Shown piece after piece: positions 45,101 through 57,644 of a stretch of DNA of 64,000 nt. Below the pieces are notes generated by a model. The model worked only from the letters and a program-made list of their open reading frames with translations. It did not search any database and was not told where the DNA came from. Source of the DNA: Effrenium voratum (taxonomy: Eukaryota > Sar > Dinophyceae > Suessiales > Symbiodiniaceae). Positions within the stretch are counted from its first letter, which is position 1. Every line of letters begins with the position of its first letter. A program made the translations under genes and the position numbers. The stretch spans positions 985,001-1,049,000 of the forward strand of contig CAUJNA010001213.1 of NCBI GenBank assembly GCA_963377175.1, given 5' to 3'.

Positions 45101-48100
45101 GGTTTGCGGCGTTGAGGGGTGCGCAACTTGAGGGGCGCAAACGCCGCCCAATCTTGGCGGTTCCCAGCCTAGACTTAAGACTTTTAAGAGCTTAGATCAA
45201 TTTGTGTGATACTGACCCAAGGTCTAACTATTAGCGATGGATCAAATTGCAAAGCAAAGCAGTCGACTGTCCACCTTTTGGCCTTTCGTGGTCACCACAA
45301 ACATAGAATCCAACAGAAGATCCTTGTTCCCTTCTGCTTTGCTGTTTGGCTGCTGTTTGGTTGGGTTCTTGACCTCCACCTGTTTGGGAAGCGTATGTTC
45401 GCACCAACCAACAAACGGTCAAGCTTTTCTCACAAGAATACGACTTTTTTCAGGTTGGTTGAGCAGGAAGCCAAAAGGAAACCCGCCAATATGGGACCCT
45501 TTCTATGTGAACACACGACGTGGCCTTCGCCGAGGACGAAGGGCGGCTGGACGGCAGAGTGGAAGTACGACGGGGAGCGCCTGCAGATCCACTTTGCCAG
45601 ATCCGAGAAGATGATGCTCTTCTCGCGTGCTCTTCTCGCATGCGATAAGCGGAGGGGATTCGATGGGGGGGGTCGGTGGGCTTTGTGGGTCCATGGTGGT
45701 TTTCCTTGTGCTGTCCCACCATTGGTATTTGAGATTTCCAGACTTTGAACAGGTGCCTCACTTTTCTCAGACCCCCTACTCGACGCCTGACCTTTGGCTT
45801 CAGCCTCAGGTAACCCCTACTTGGGGGCTCGGATTGATTTTGGGATTTGAACCCCGGGTTCTTGCTGGACATGGGAAACCACCCTCTCCGGGCCGTCAAT
45901 GCCAATCACCAAGGAGGAAATGACAATCAGGGGCAAGCTGATATTCAAGTTAGGCCCAAAATGATTTCCTTAGCTTCCTAGTAGGTGTGGCATGTGAGGA
46001 GTCTGGTTTTGGGTTTCCTTGCAGGCGTGGCATGTGAGGAGTCTGGTGTTGGGATCGAGATGGTTTCATGCCGTTTTTTTTTGCTTTGAAACGGAGCAAA
46101 TATGTTGGGGGACAGATGAACTGGGTCCTTGTTGTTACACGCCCAGCAAGACATGATCTCGTGCCGCAAGCGTTGTGCCAGTGCGGAAGCTATCTAGAGT
46201 CATGATCATGCTGTCATATATAGATGTATGGCATGAAGCCACTTTGAAACAAATCGCATGGGCACATTCCTTTCACTTAGATGTTGCTGACGACGCACGT
46301 GCTACCCCAGCCCCCACCGCGCACAAAGCCAAAGGATCTGGTCTGTTATGGGGGATCGGAAGGGGGGCTGTTGAATGTTGAGGCCCACTCCCGTCACAAA
46401 ACGCAATGGCACTTGCTCTGGCCAAGATACTGAGAAGGTCAAGTCAGCTAACACATGGGAGTTTTGTATCTTGTGTCGTTCAGTTGTGTGCCAGTAGGAT
46501 TTGCAAGTGCGCACTGCCTCTACTGACGCGCGGGAGTTGGGTTCTTTGTGCTGTGCTTTCTCTCACACACGCAGATGCGCACGCTCTAAGCACGGGATTG
46601 TGTCCAAACAGGCGTGCTGGACAGGGCCAGCCTGTGGACCGCGTTCGCACATCGTTTTGACCTCGTTAGTACCTCGTTTCGACCTCGTTCAATTGGCTGG
46701 CTACAGCACTGTTTTCGCAAGGTTTCGTGGCAGGTGCAGCACTTTCGCAATTTCGTGACAGGCGCAGTGCTTCCACAAGGCCAGGCGCAGGTCCTGTGGC
46801 AGGCGCAGAGCTTTCAGAAGCAGATTTGTGACAGGGGCGCAACAGAGGAAGAGAAAGGGAAAGGCAAGACACAGCGCAAGTGAAAGAGAAAACAAAAAGT
46901 AAGGGAAAGAGAAAACAAAAAGTAAGGGAAAGAGAAAGAAGCAAGGGAAAGAAAGAAGAAAGAAGAAAGAACCATGGGGGAAGCTCATTGGTGTTCAGAA
47001 GGTTGTGCTTATCAACACACAGGGGTGGCTATGAACAAAGAACTTAGCAACGCTGCAGCGCATGTTGGCAAAGTGCGGTGTGCCAAGCGTTTGAGCAATT
47101 TCTATGCTCGCAACCTAACTCAGACAGGCAGAAGCTAATTAATGTGAAATGGAGGTACACCTGGGTGACCTTGGTTGAAGCGTATGTGAAACGCGGTGTG
47201 TGCCATCGGGGAAGTGCTTGTTGAGCGCATTGGTGTCAGCTGTTTATTGGAAGGTTGTTGCTTTTTACGCATACAGGTGGCTATGAACAATTCACTTAGC
47301 AACCTTTCAGCTTATCTTGGTGAATTGTGGTGTGCCAAGCGTTTGTGGACACGGTTCGAACAATTTCCAAGCTCGCAACCTAGCTCAGACAGAGACAGGT
47401 AGAAGTACATGTGAAAGCACATAGGCGCAAGCCAGCCCCGGGGCCGCTCAAGCGTTCGCGGACACGGTTCGGGCAATTTCTTTGCTCGCAACCTAGCTCA
47501 GACAGGTAGAATCCAATGTGAAAACACATAGGAGCAAAAGCAGGTCCGGGGCCGCTGGAGGTACACCTGGGTGACCTTGGTTGAAGCGCATGCGAAACGC
47601 GGTGTGCCATGTGGGAAGTGCTTCTTGAGCGCATTGGTTGTCAGCTGTATATTGGAAGGTTGTTGCTTATACGCATAGGGGACTCAGCAACATTTTAGCA
47701 CATGTTGGTGAAGTGTGGTGTGCCAAACGTTTGTGGACACGAATCGGGCGTTGTTTTAACCTCGCAGCCTTGCTCAGACAAGCAGGGGCTACGGTGAAAA
47801 CACATAGGCACGAACGGGCCGGACGAGGCAGTTGCAACATAAACGCGGGTTTTTCATGCGGTGTGCCAGCAGGATTTTTTGCTTGTGGGGTGAGATCCGG
47901 TTGTTGCGGGGTGTGCCAAGCGGTGGGGTGAGATGTGGTTGTGTGGGGTGTGAAGCCGCGCTGGGTCGTACTCAGTTTCCGCCGGCTCTCATGTTAAGGT
48001 TACCCCCCCACTTGCCATCCTTGTTGCACTCTGCCAATACCGTGTTTGCAGATTCCAAGAGGGGGAATTACAGGTGGCCATCAAGCAAGTTGGGCAATCT

Positions 48101-51100
48101 GATTTCGTGCGATTGGCACGCCACCGCGGTGGAGAAGCTGACTTTCATGTCACCCCCCATTTTAACGTACTGATGCAAACATTTGGGGTGGACATTCCCC
48201 GCTTTGGGTTTTGATGGCTGCTTCGCTTACAGGGAAATCAAAAGGAAGCCGGCCCTACTGTGGATGGACAAAATCCTGCGCCAGTTGGGATGGGACACCA
48301 ACTACCAACTCACGCACGATGTTTCTGCACAGTGGGGAGCCACTATTTTAAGGAAGGCTCAAAGGAAGCCAATGTGAGCTACAGTCAGTAGATGAAGGTT
48401 GGCAAGGGGTACTCCTAACCAGAATTGGGTACGGCCGCCTTTTTATACATGGTTTTGGATAGACCAGGTGAATGCCGATCCGTTTTGATTATGACTCATG
48501 CTTTCTTCGCTCTTCCGCCGAGGGAATCTGAAAACTGTCACGGAGCGGTACCCGCAGATCGAGGAAGCGCTGGAAGAGCAGCAGCTGGAGAGCATTATCC
48601 TGGATGCGGAGGTCGTGGCCGTGGATGGAGCTGTTTGGCTGTGGCTGGTGTTGTTTTAGACTTTTTCCTGCAGGGTTACCCAATTTGCCTCTAAAGGGTG
48701 TGTGTGGGGGTGTGGGGGTTTGCGGCTGTGGGCTGTCAGTGGGTGTGGGTGTGTGGGTATGTGGGTGTGTGGGTGTGTGGGTGTGGGGGCTACCCAGGTG
48801 GCAAGCCCAGCCATCCGGTTCAGCTCAGGCTTTTAGACTATAATATTTAAGTGGTCTAGATAGATGGCCTAGTTTTAGTTTTAGTAGTGGCTAGTTGTAG
48901 TAGTTGTCATACTTAAGTCACTGAGGACAGGATCCTGCCCTTCCAGATCCTTTCCCGCAGGCCGCGCAAAGCCACCGACCAGGACGACAGTTCTGACGCT
49001 CGGACGCGTGAACTGAAGTTGAAAAACTTCAGTTCCCAGGCCACTTGTGGGTATGTAAATAGGACATACCATCCAAGAGATGGTGGTTTTCCTTGTGGGG
49101 CCCCATTTTGGCTGATTCTAAGGGTGCTAAGCTGGATGCCCTTGCATGTTGCAAGTAAACAACCATACTCAACCAGGGTGGACTCCCGTAAATTAGATAG
49201 GGGGACCCTGGTTCCCTTACTTGCAATATTTAGGGCATCCGCCGCATCAACGTCTTTTCCTTCACCTACCACTTGGGGGCAACCATTCCATTCCCGTCCA
49301 AATTGCAAGCGAGTCCCTTGCACTCCTGTTCAATTGGGAAAATAAATTCTTTAATTCCCACCCTCCAGCAGAGCACTTGCTTGTTATTGTTTCTTCTGCA
49401 GAGGGGTACCCTTTTAAGGAAGAGAAAGGCAAACAGCTGCTTTTCTTCTTGGCTACTGGTGTTTTGATTTGACTGTTTCCGAGGGGTATCAACGACCGTG
49501 TTTTGGGAAAGGCTTTTCTTTCGACCGCTTCGGGGGTGCCGTTGATGGCAAATCATGGTCGAGCTCCAGCAAGCAAAAGCCCAAGAGGCACAGGATACGC
49601 CTAGAGATGAGCACGAAAGGCAGATGCCTCAACTCACAAAGCCAAAGCCGACCTTTTGACCTTGAAGTCCTTTTCACGTCCATTTTGCTTTTGGCACCAC
49701 AAGATTAGCATGTGTATGGGTCCTTTGGGCAACTGAGTCACAGGCTTTGGAGGTGTCGTGTTGATATTGGATTGTACCAAAGTGATTCCTTGCCTGGTTG
49801 AATCCCCGGTTACCCAACCCAAACCAACACATATGCTTGCCCGAAGATGTACATATGCTTTTCCCGGTTGCGCCCAAGAACGGGGGTTGCGTTCCATTGG
49901 TTATGCTAGCCTCACGTCAACCCACCAAGGCTTAGTAACCCTCCCAAGTGACACCAATGGACCAACCGGGGGTGGGGGCTCAATGCAGGCTGTGGCCATC
50001 TATGCCTTTGACTGCCTTTTCCTAAATGGCGAGTCTTTGCTGCCGCTGAGCCTCCGTGAGAGGCAACAGAAGATGCGCCCTGGCATTGGCAGCGTCCCAC
50101 TTGGGAATTTCCAGCTCAGTGCGCCCTTGTGCGCCCTGGTTCCCCTGTTGTTTGGCGGGTTCGCTGAAGAGGGTCGCCCCAAGAAAGTATCCTTTTCTAG
50201 CAGGGCCACTAGGCGACTGCGATTTTTCCCCTGGGAGAACGATTGTGGGCTGACTTAGGATGCAAGGTGCAAAGCCCGAGAGCCGCCAGGTGGACAGCAA
50301 GTAGACACAAGTGCAACTTTAGGAATATCACAAGCATGACTGTAGCCATGTCTGATGGCTTTTGTGCGCACGATCATTCGAGGCATGGCTTTGTGATCAA
50401 GGGGCATGGACTGGCTCGAGCTGAAGAGTTTCCGCCATTCCTGAGACCCAAGATTTGCTGAGACTCCCCATGGAAGATAGCTAACCAAAAGGGCCGGAGC
50501 TACGCCTACGTCTAGAATGCCATTGCGCTGTCTAACGTTTAGCTCAACCCCGAGTATCTCACACCCGTTGTTCAGGGTGTATGCCTATAGGAGCAAACCC
50601 AAGCGAAGGCGTGAAGCCGATCGCTTCGAAAGGATCGCCTACAATCTGGGCACTCTCTAAAAGTTTATTGGGGCCAGCAGCAGCTTTATCCCTTTGAATT
50701 CCATGAGGTGTCACAGGTTCTGCAACCCAGGGAAGGTCTAACATGAATGATGAGGCGATATCGGCGAAACGTGTAAACGCTGAGAACTCCCACACTTGCA
50801 GGAATGCAAATACCTACACCTTTTGGTGGTACCTGAGAGTTGATAGGCATCGCATTGCATGGAGAAGTGATGAGGAAATCAAACCCAGTCACTTGTGACA
50901 AACAGATTGCTGTCTTTGAAGAGTTCTGGCGAGGGGCAGTCAAGGAATCTTTCGGAAGAGGTGCTGTCCAAGCCTCGTGCGTCTGTTTCCGCAAGATTTG
51001 CAATGATCGGAGGCCCTAGTTATGGCAAGGGGGTTCAGGTGATTTTCTGCCTAAAAATATATTCCCCCACCCGCAACAAAACATACTTGCCTGAGGGTGG

Positions 51101-54100
51101 AACGAAGCTTATCAATAGAAGGCAATTGCTTTTCAGGGAGTGTCACTGCTGTCCCTGCATCAGGCTTGCTATTAAGAACGGTAGACAGGGTTGTTCCCGT
51201 TTTATTTTGCATACCAGCTTTCAAGAGCCCAAAGCCACACGGGGCTGCGCAAAATTTATGTTTTTTCCTTGAGCCCTGAGCCCCTTGCTCAGAAAAAGAA
51301 ACATGTCGGTTGCCGTTGGGCGAATCGCTGCGCTCAAAATTCGGTTCGATGCGATCGAGGCGCGAGGTGCTGGAGGAGAAAGGCATGTTGAAGCTGGCGC
51401 AAGGGCGGCAATTGATGGAGGAAGGAGACCTGCAGCAGCTTGGTTTTGATGCTATTCGAGCCATGACGGAGATCTTTGGCGCAGTCTCGCTCAGTGCTAA
51501 GTGCCCCGTGTGGTTAAGAAGGATGGGTGAATACACCAGAGGATCCTGATGTCATTCACCCAACTGTACATGCCGTATTTTCAATTAACCTGTCAGGTTG
51601 GCGGTTGGATTGGCTTGGATTTGGATTTGAAGCGCTGGCTTTTGTAGAGGGTACCTGTGAAACCACCCCCAGCTGATTTTTCCGTTTTTGTGGGTAAGAA
51701 GACTGGGTGTCTAAACCAACATGGGAGGCGATCGTGATATGCCGTCCACTTTCCCCCAACTGTACCTGAGCCACAATCAAAACCCGGATAAGTAAAGGTT
51801 AGTAAGGGACGATCCCAGCCATAATAAACAGCTGCGGCCACCTTCTTACTTCTTTACATGGTTCTGGGTCGACCATGTTTGTACCGGGTTTTGAGCAAGT
51901 GACTCACCTGTTGCCAAACTCCCAGAGCTTTGTGCGTTTGAGCCACCGCAAGCCGCCCTCGCCCAGTTCGTTTTGCAGGTTCGAAAGCGCTGCACCCACA
52001 AAGGGGATCCGATCTGTCTTAACACAATAGCGGAGGGTTTTGGGGTTCCATGCGACACATAGGAGAAAAAGGGGCCATTTTGGGTCCTATGCTTGGCTCA
52101 ATCTGTTTTCCCTAGTTCGCAGGCCCAATTTGGGGGAGTGTCCACCTTAGGCTCAGCAGTTCCATGTATTTCGCTGCGTTCTGTTTCGGATTCATGCTTT
52201 TGGGGACGATCGTTTTAGTGTTAAATAAAAGGTCGGACTGTTTGTGGCCAGTTCACTCAGGAAGTGTGTTGTTTTTTTCTCTCACTGGTGGAACCGCCCC
52301 AAAAGCGGAAACCGTCCCTGCCTTCAGGTTTAATGGTTGCGCTGGGATTGAACTATATGTGGATGTACTTTCTCAATGAAGCAGGCGTTACGCCCAATTT
52401 GCAGTTCGAAGCAGAACTGCCATCCTGCGGGTCTACAGTTCCCTGAATATTTCAATCAAACCACGTTAAGTTATGAATTTGCATAATGTTCAGACTTATT
52501 GTTTGTCATTGTCTCCATATACCAAGGTGCAATTTTTGGTATTCCTGCATTGTTTCCACAGCCATATGGGTGAGTGTTAGTATAAGGAGTTGAGCCCCAA
52601 AATCATGGCTTTCTGCTCAGCTTTTCAAGCTGACAAGTCTACCTTGTTTAAAGAATTCACCAAAAAACACCGGCTAAGGAACTCCAACCAGGAAACCCAT
52701 CAAACTACACCTAAAGAAGGCACCAGGAAACCCACCTGGTACACGTCAAAGGGAACCCCCGAGGTAGTGTTCCTAGCACAGTCCTGGCCTTCGTTTCTTT
52801 TTGAACCGATGGATCGATCGATCGCGATCGCGGCCTCGAGGGGGGGCTGTAAGGCAAGCGCTGGAGGACTCCATCGCGGCTTCCACCGAGGGTCTCATGC
52901 TGAAGAGTCTCAGCGCTCGCTACAAGCCGCCCGGACGTACACCCGAAACCAAAACGGATGTGACAGAAAGCAGGAGGGTATTTGGATGCATCGTTTTCTT
53001 GAGGGGAACCCTGTGAACAGGAAATCAAGCTTCTAAAATCAAATGTTCCGTACATATTTTCAGTTGCTGATTATGTTTATTCACCCAGATATCAGCTGGT
53101 CTCTTTCTTTCTAGTTAATTTTGTCGTGGCTTTACTCTTCTCAGCTGGCTTTGTTTTCTGACGGTCTTTGATTATTGCTTGTCTCTTTTTCACAGGTTAT
53201 AAGATCAAGGGGCCATGTACTGCCGTTGCCGCCCCCATGTTCCTATACTTCACTTTTGGCCGGATTCAGGAGGACCCACAGGTTTAGGCCAACCACCGTG
53301 GCAAAATGGTTGGGATCAGTTTATTTCTAGGCCTGTGGCCTAGGGAAACCATCCAAAGGAATTTGGTCACAGAGGTGACCCATGCTGGACTGTACAGAAG
53401 AGGGCCTGTCGTTTGAAGCCAGGGCGGCTTTGGGACTTTGGGAACAGAAATCGGACCTCGAATTTAGCTTCCCTTTATTTTAGAGGTCCCAATTTTGCGA
53501 AGCCTCCTGGCTCTGCATCAGCTGGGAGTGGCCTAACACCTTTGCCAAGCATCTCGGTTGCTAAAGTGCCCTCTTCAGCTTCGGGAAGCTCATAGGCCAG
53601 CCGACTGATTTTTTCAGGCCCGGCCCGTTTTTGTTCCAAGACACGTCCAAGGGCCTGAGGGAGAAAGTCGTTTCACACAGAAAAGTCGGAGGGGAAAAGT
53701 TGAAGGGCTTTTTCTTTTTAATTGTCCGACTCTTTAGGGCACGATTTCCAGAACTCCATGGGACCCATGTCTCAGGCCCGGGGCGCGGACGAGAGAGTGG
53801 ATGAAGCTGAAGAAGGCGCCGAAAGCTGGGGGGTTGGGTTGGACTGGCTTCCCCAGATGCCTTTGAGCGGGGGGTTATGTGAAGACATGCCTGGGGGAAC
53901 TTGCTACGAGCAAAATGAGATGATTTTGAGGTACGTTTAGACATCACCGCTTGGGCCAACTTGAGGTGAACTTGTGGAATCACATTGTTTGGTTGAACAT
54001 AAAGGCCTCACTTCCGCAGTTCCGTTTCGGACGCAAGACATTGCCTAGATGCGTGACCTTTTTATAACTGTTTCCCTTTTTTGGTTTTCCTTCATTTTTC

Positions 54101-57100
54101 GTCAGCAAGAAGTTTCACTTCCTGCAGGGGGTCTAAGTCTAGTCAAATGTTTGCATGGTTGTTGTTGGGAAACATTTCACATTTTTGCTTATTGTGGTTT
54201 AGTGGTTGAAATCCAACCAATTAACTGCTAAAGTTTAATTTGTTGCTCCCCTTCCAACGTCAACCAAGTTTGAGAAGGCCATTAACTGGCCAAGAGGACG
54301 CACTGACTTGGATGCCCGAATCAATCCAGTCAGGAAGCGAGAAGCTCTTTCAGTCGTGTCCGATGAGGTCCACTTGTTCAGTGGCACCCGAATCACCCGA
54401 ATCTTTTGTTTGAGTTCGGGACCAACCCGAACAGGGGTCCCTCGTTGTTTTGCAGACAGGGTCACTGAGTTTTTGTGTTTCTTCTTCGGCCGCCGTTTGA
54501 GCAGCACTTTTGAAACCCATAGGGAAGTATGAGCCTTGTCACCGGACCTGTTTCGGATTGTTCGAAGCCGCAAGGACTACCTGGATAGCAGCCTCAGCCC
54601 CTTGGCATACGAGGTACGAGGGCATTGGCCGGGTGTATCTTGGAAGCGTCTTCTTGGCTAAGGGAAGCCAAGAGGTTGATTCTCAAAAGTTTCCTGTTGG
54701 GTTCCTTTTTAGATATCAAGTCAACTACAACGGGGTCCTCCATTCTCAATCACAATCGAGGGGTCGCCGTGGGAACGTACTTCCCCACCCCACCTGAGCA
54801 AGCCTTAGGCGACAACAAGCTTACCATGATGTTCGTGTGGGGGGGGGAATGGGAATGTGCAGATCCTGTGGAGTTGTCGTCTCTCGTCGGATGGCTTTTC
54901 TTTTTGACTCGGTTTCCTTCAGTGTTTCTCCTTGTTTGCGCCAGCGCCAATCTCGACTTGGTTGAACTTGAGTTCGACTTTTGACTGGGCCTTTCTGGCT
55001 GGCTAAAAAAACGGTTAACGCAGTTCATCGGTGTCCAGGTTAGTTGGTGCTAGGATGGCTTAGCCATGGGGTCAACAGCAACCGTTCAATTGGTAAAACG
55101 CACCCTGCTGGAAGTTCGGCGCCTCCCGCCAACCGAACTATACGTTATGATGTTGTCTTGTTCTGGATTTAAATAGGTCGCGTGGAGGGTATAACTGGCA
55201 AAATTCCCTTCTGTTGTGGTTCGGCCACAAGAACTTCGGAAATTGGCGAAATGTCCACCAAGAACCCTCGGATTCCCTGTACAATGTCATGTTTCTTGCC
55301 TTACTCCCTGCGGTCCTGGCCTTTTTTTTTTTTGGGGGGGGGGGGTTGGACCATTGTATTGGTAAACAACCACTTTGGTTACAAATTGTTTGGCCATCCA
55401 CTCCAGAAGTGCGTTGCATTTGTTCCCCGATCCGTCTCTCAACCGCCGTCTCGCTCGTGGAGCGAGCTCTCGCTGGAGGCGACTCCATCGACGCGGTGGT
55501 GGTGGGAGTGAAGCGCGGCCAGGGGCAACGCAGCCAGTACTACGGCTCCTACCTGCTCGCCGTGAGGCCCGGGAAAAATCATGAGGCGAAGTTGTCGGTC
55601 TTGTTACTTGTTTCTTAAAAAGTGGGGGTCATACTATTTTGACGTTATCTGGTGGTTAAAGTCAGAAGTGGGTTTCCCCTTAGCTCACCAAGGGGTGATT
55701 TTGAGGGTAACTTAGTGGGGCCAGTTTTCGTGATTGCAGTTGGAGGGGTTCAAGAATTGCCTTACATCGCCGAACGGATTGTATGGGGGCTTATCTGAAA
55801 CCGATTGGCATGCATTTTTTCCTTGGTGTGTACATGGAATAAGGGTCCTGGGGCTTGGAGAACGCTCCAAGTTTACCAGCTTCGTGCAAACCTCCAAGCT
55901 GAATCCCCGAGACCAGCGGCACCCTGAGGGCGCTGAACTAGGGTTCGGCCAATCACTGAGTTATTTATTCTTTCAAATGCGTTTCACGTTTTCCCTTGGA
56001 ATCCCTTGCCCCTAGTAAAAGCTCCCCCAAACAAGAAATCAACGAGGAGTAACACTTAGATTTTCAGTGATATCCGGCCTCCACAGTAGCAAAGTAAGTG
56101 AACTAGTAACTTAATAGGAAACAACAACTTGTTCTTCTTTCAAAAGCCGCGCTTGCTGACTGAGAATAGAGGATCCCCGGGTATCAAGTCAGTGAAGGAG
56201 GGGAAATCTGCAAATCAGTATTGTGTGACAGCATTGGGCCCACTGGGGTTTTGAATGCTTTGCTTGTATTGTTCGGGGGCCCTTCAGTATTAGTTGTGTC
56301 CGACGAATGACAAGTCCAAAAGCGTTTCAACCACTATTGCGACTGTTGCTCGAACAGGACCGCGCCCCCTGTAGACTAAAGACTGCGTTGCGAGACAAAT
56401 CTAAGCAATCATGTCTTTGTAAAGAATGTGCATTTCCTTCGCGACACGCTCAACGAATCAGAGATGGGACAGCATGATTACCTTCGTGGCAGGGGCGCGC
56501 AAGCTGCGCTGTGTTTAACCACGCCCGAACAGTTCATGTCGAGAGGAAGCCGTTGTTGTGGGCTTCTCATGTGCTCCAGGCCTTGCTGCTGGTTGAAGCT
56601 CGGTCAGCTCGCTGTCAAGGAAAACAATGTGTTTGAAACTAGAAACGGCTTCCTGTGTGCCTTCATGTGAACAGGAGGGGGGTGTCTTTGGTGTGACCGA
56701 CTAGCCGCCTAGACCTTTTTGGCATCGACCGGCTTTTCCGGTTGCAGAAATGTATAAACGGTCGATCACGACTTTTTTGCTCGCCCGATGGGGCGGGAGC
56801 AACCCAGCGCTGGAGTTAGCTACTGCAGCGCTGTTGGCAGCTTGCCGGCACCAGGAAGAGCACCCGGAAGCCCGCAAAGTACCAGACGATTTGTGCTGTG
56901 GGTGGCCTCACCAACGAGGACCGATGCGGCGTGGTGTTCACAACCAAGAGAAAACAACTTAACCAGACGCAGAGCCTCCCGCCGAAACCCGAGGATCCCT
57001 CAAGGACCTACTTTCAAGGGTTCAGCTCCATTTACCAGTTGTTTTTGAACATGGCTGACTTGCACTTAGGGGACACTGCAACACAATGAAGGACTCAAGG

Positions 57101-57458
57101 CTCATGCGAGGCTACGTAGCCCATTGTTTTTTCTTCATAAACTACACCCAGCACATGGGTAGTTGTGTGTGACACCAGACATTCAGATCCTGTATGGTCC
57201 ATGGTTGCCCATCCTCCTGTCTCTTGACCATTTGTTTGCCTCTTGTGACTTTTGGCGTGGTGTTCCTCCCCTTTAAACCAACTTGAAAGGGTGCCGTCAA
57301 AAACAAACACAAAAACAATACCGAAGCCAAATCAAGAAAGCAAGCAAACAAAAACAAACAGGCAAGAAAGCAAGCAAACAAACAAACAACAAACAAACAA
57401 ACAAGCCACGAACACATAAACAAACACACAAACAAACACACAAACAAACAAACAAACA

Positions 57459-57511
<53 letters not shown>

Positions 57512-57515
57512 AGCA

Positions 57516-57548
<33 letters not shown>

Positions 57549-57565
57549 CGCAAGCACGCAAGCAC

Positions 57566-57644
<79 letters not shown>

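Larger units (their letters stand above)
45627..48522. other. LIG1 intron 13
   Basis: It contains a family B element (45808), a purine-rich tract (46840-46975) and the imperfect 400-bp tandem repeat (46985-47830). I saw no exon. Confidence 0.7.
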
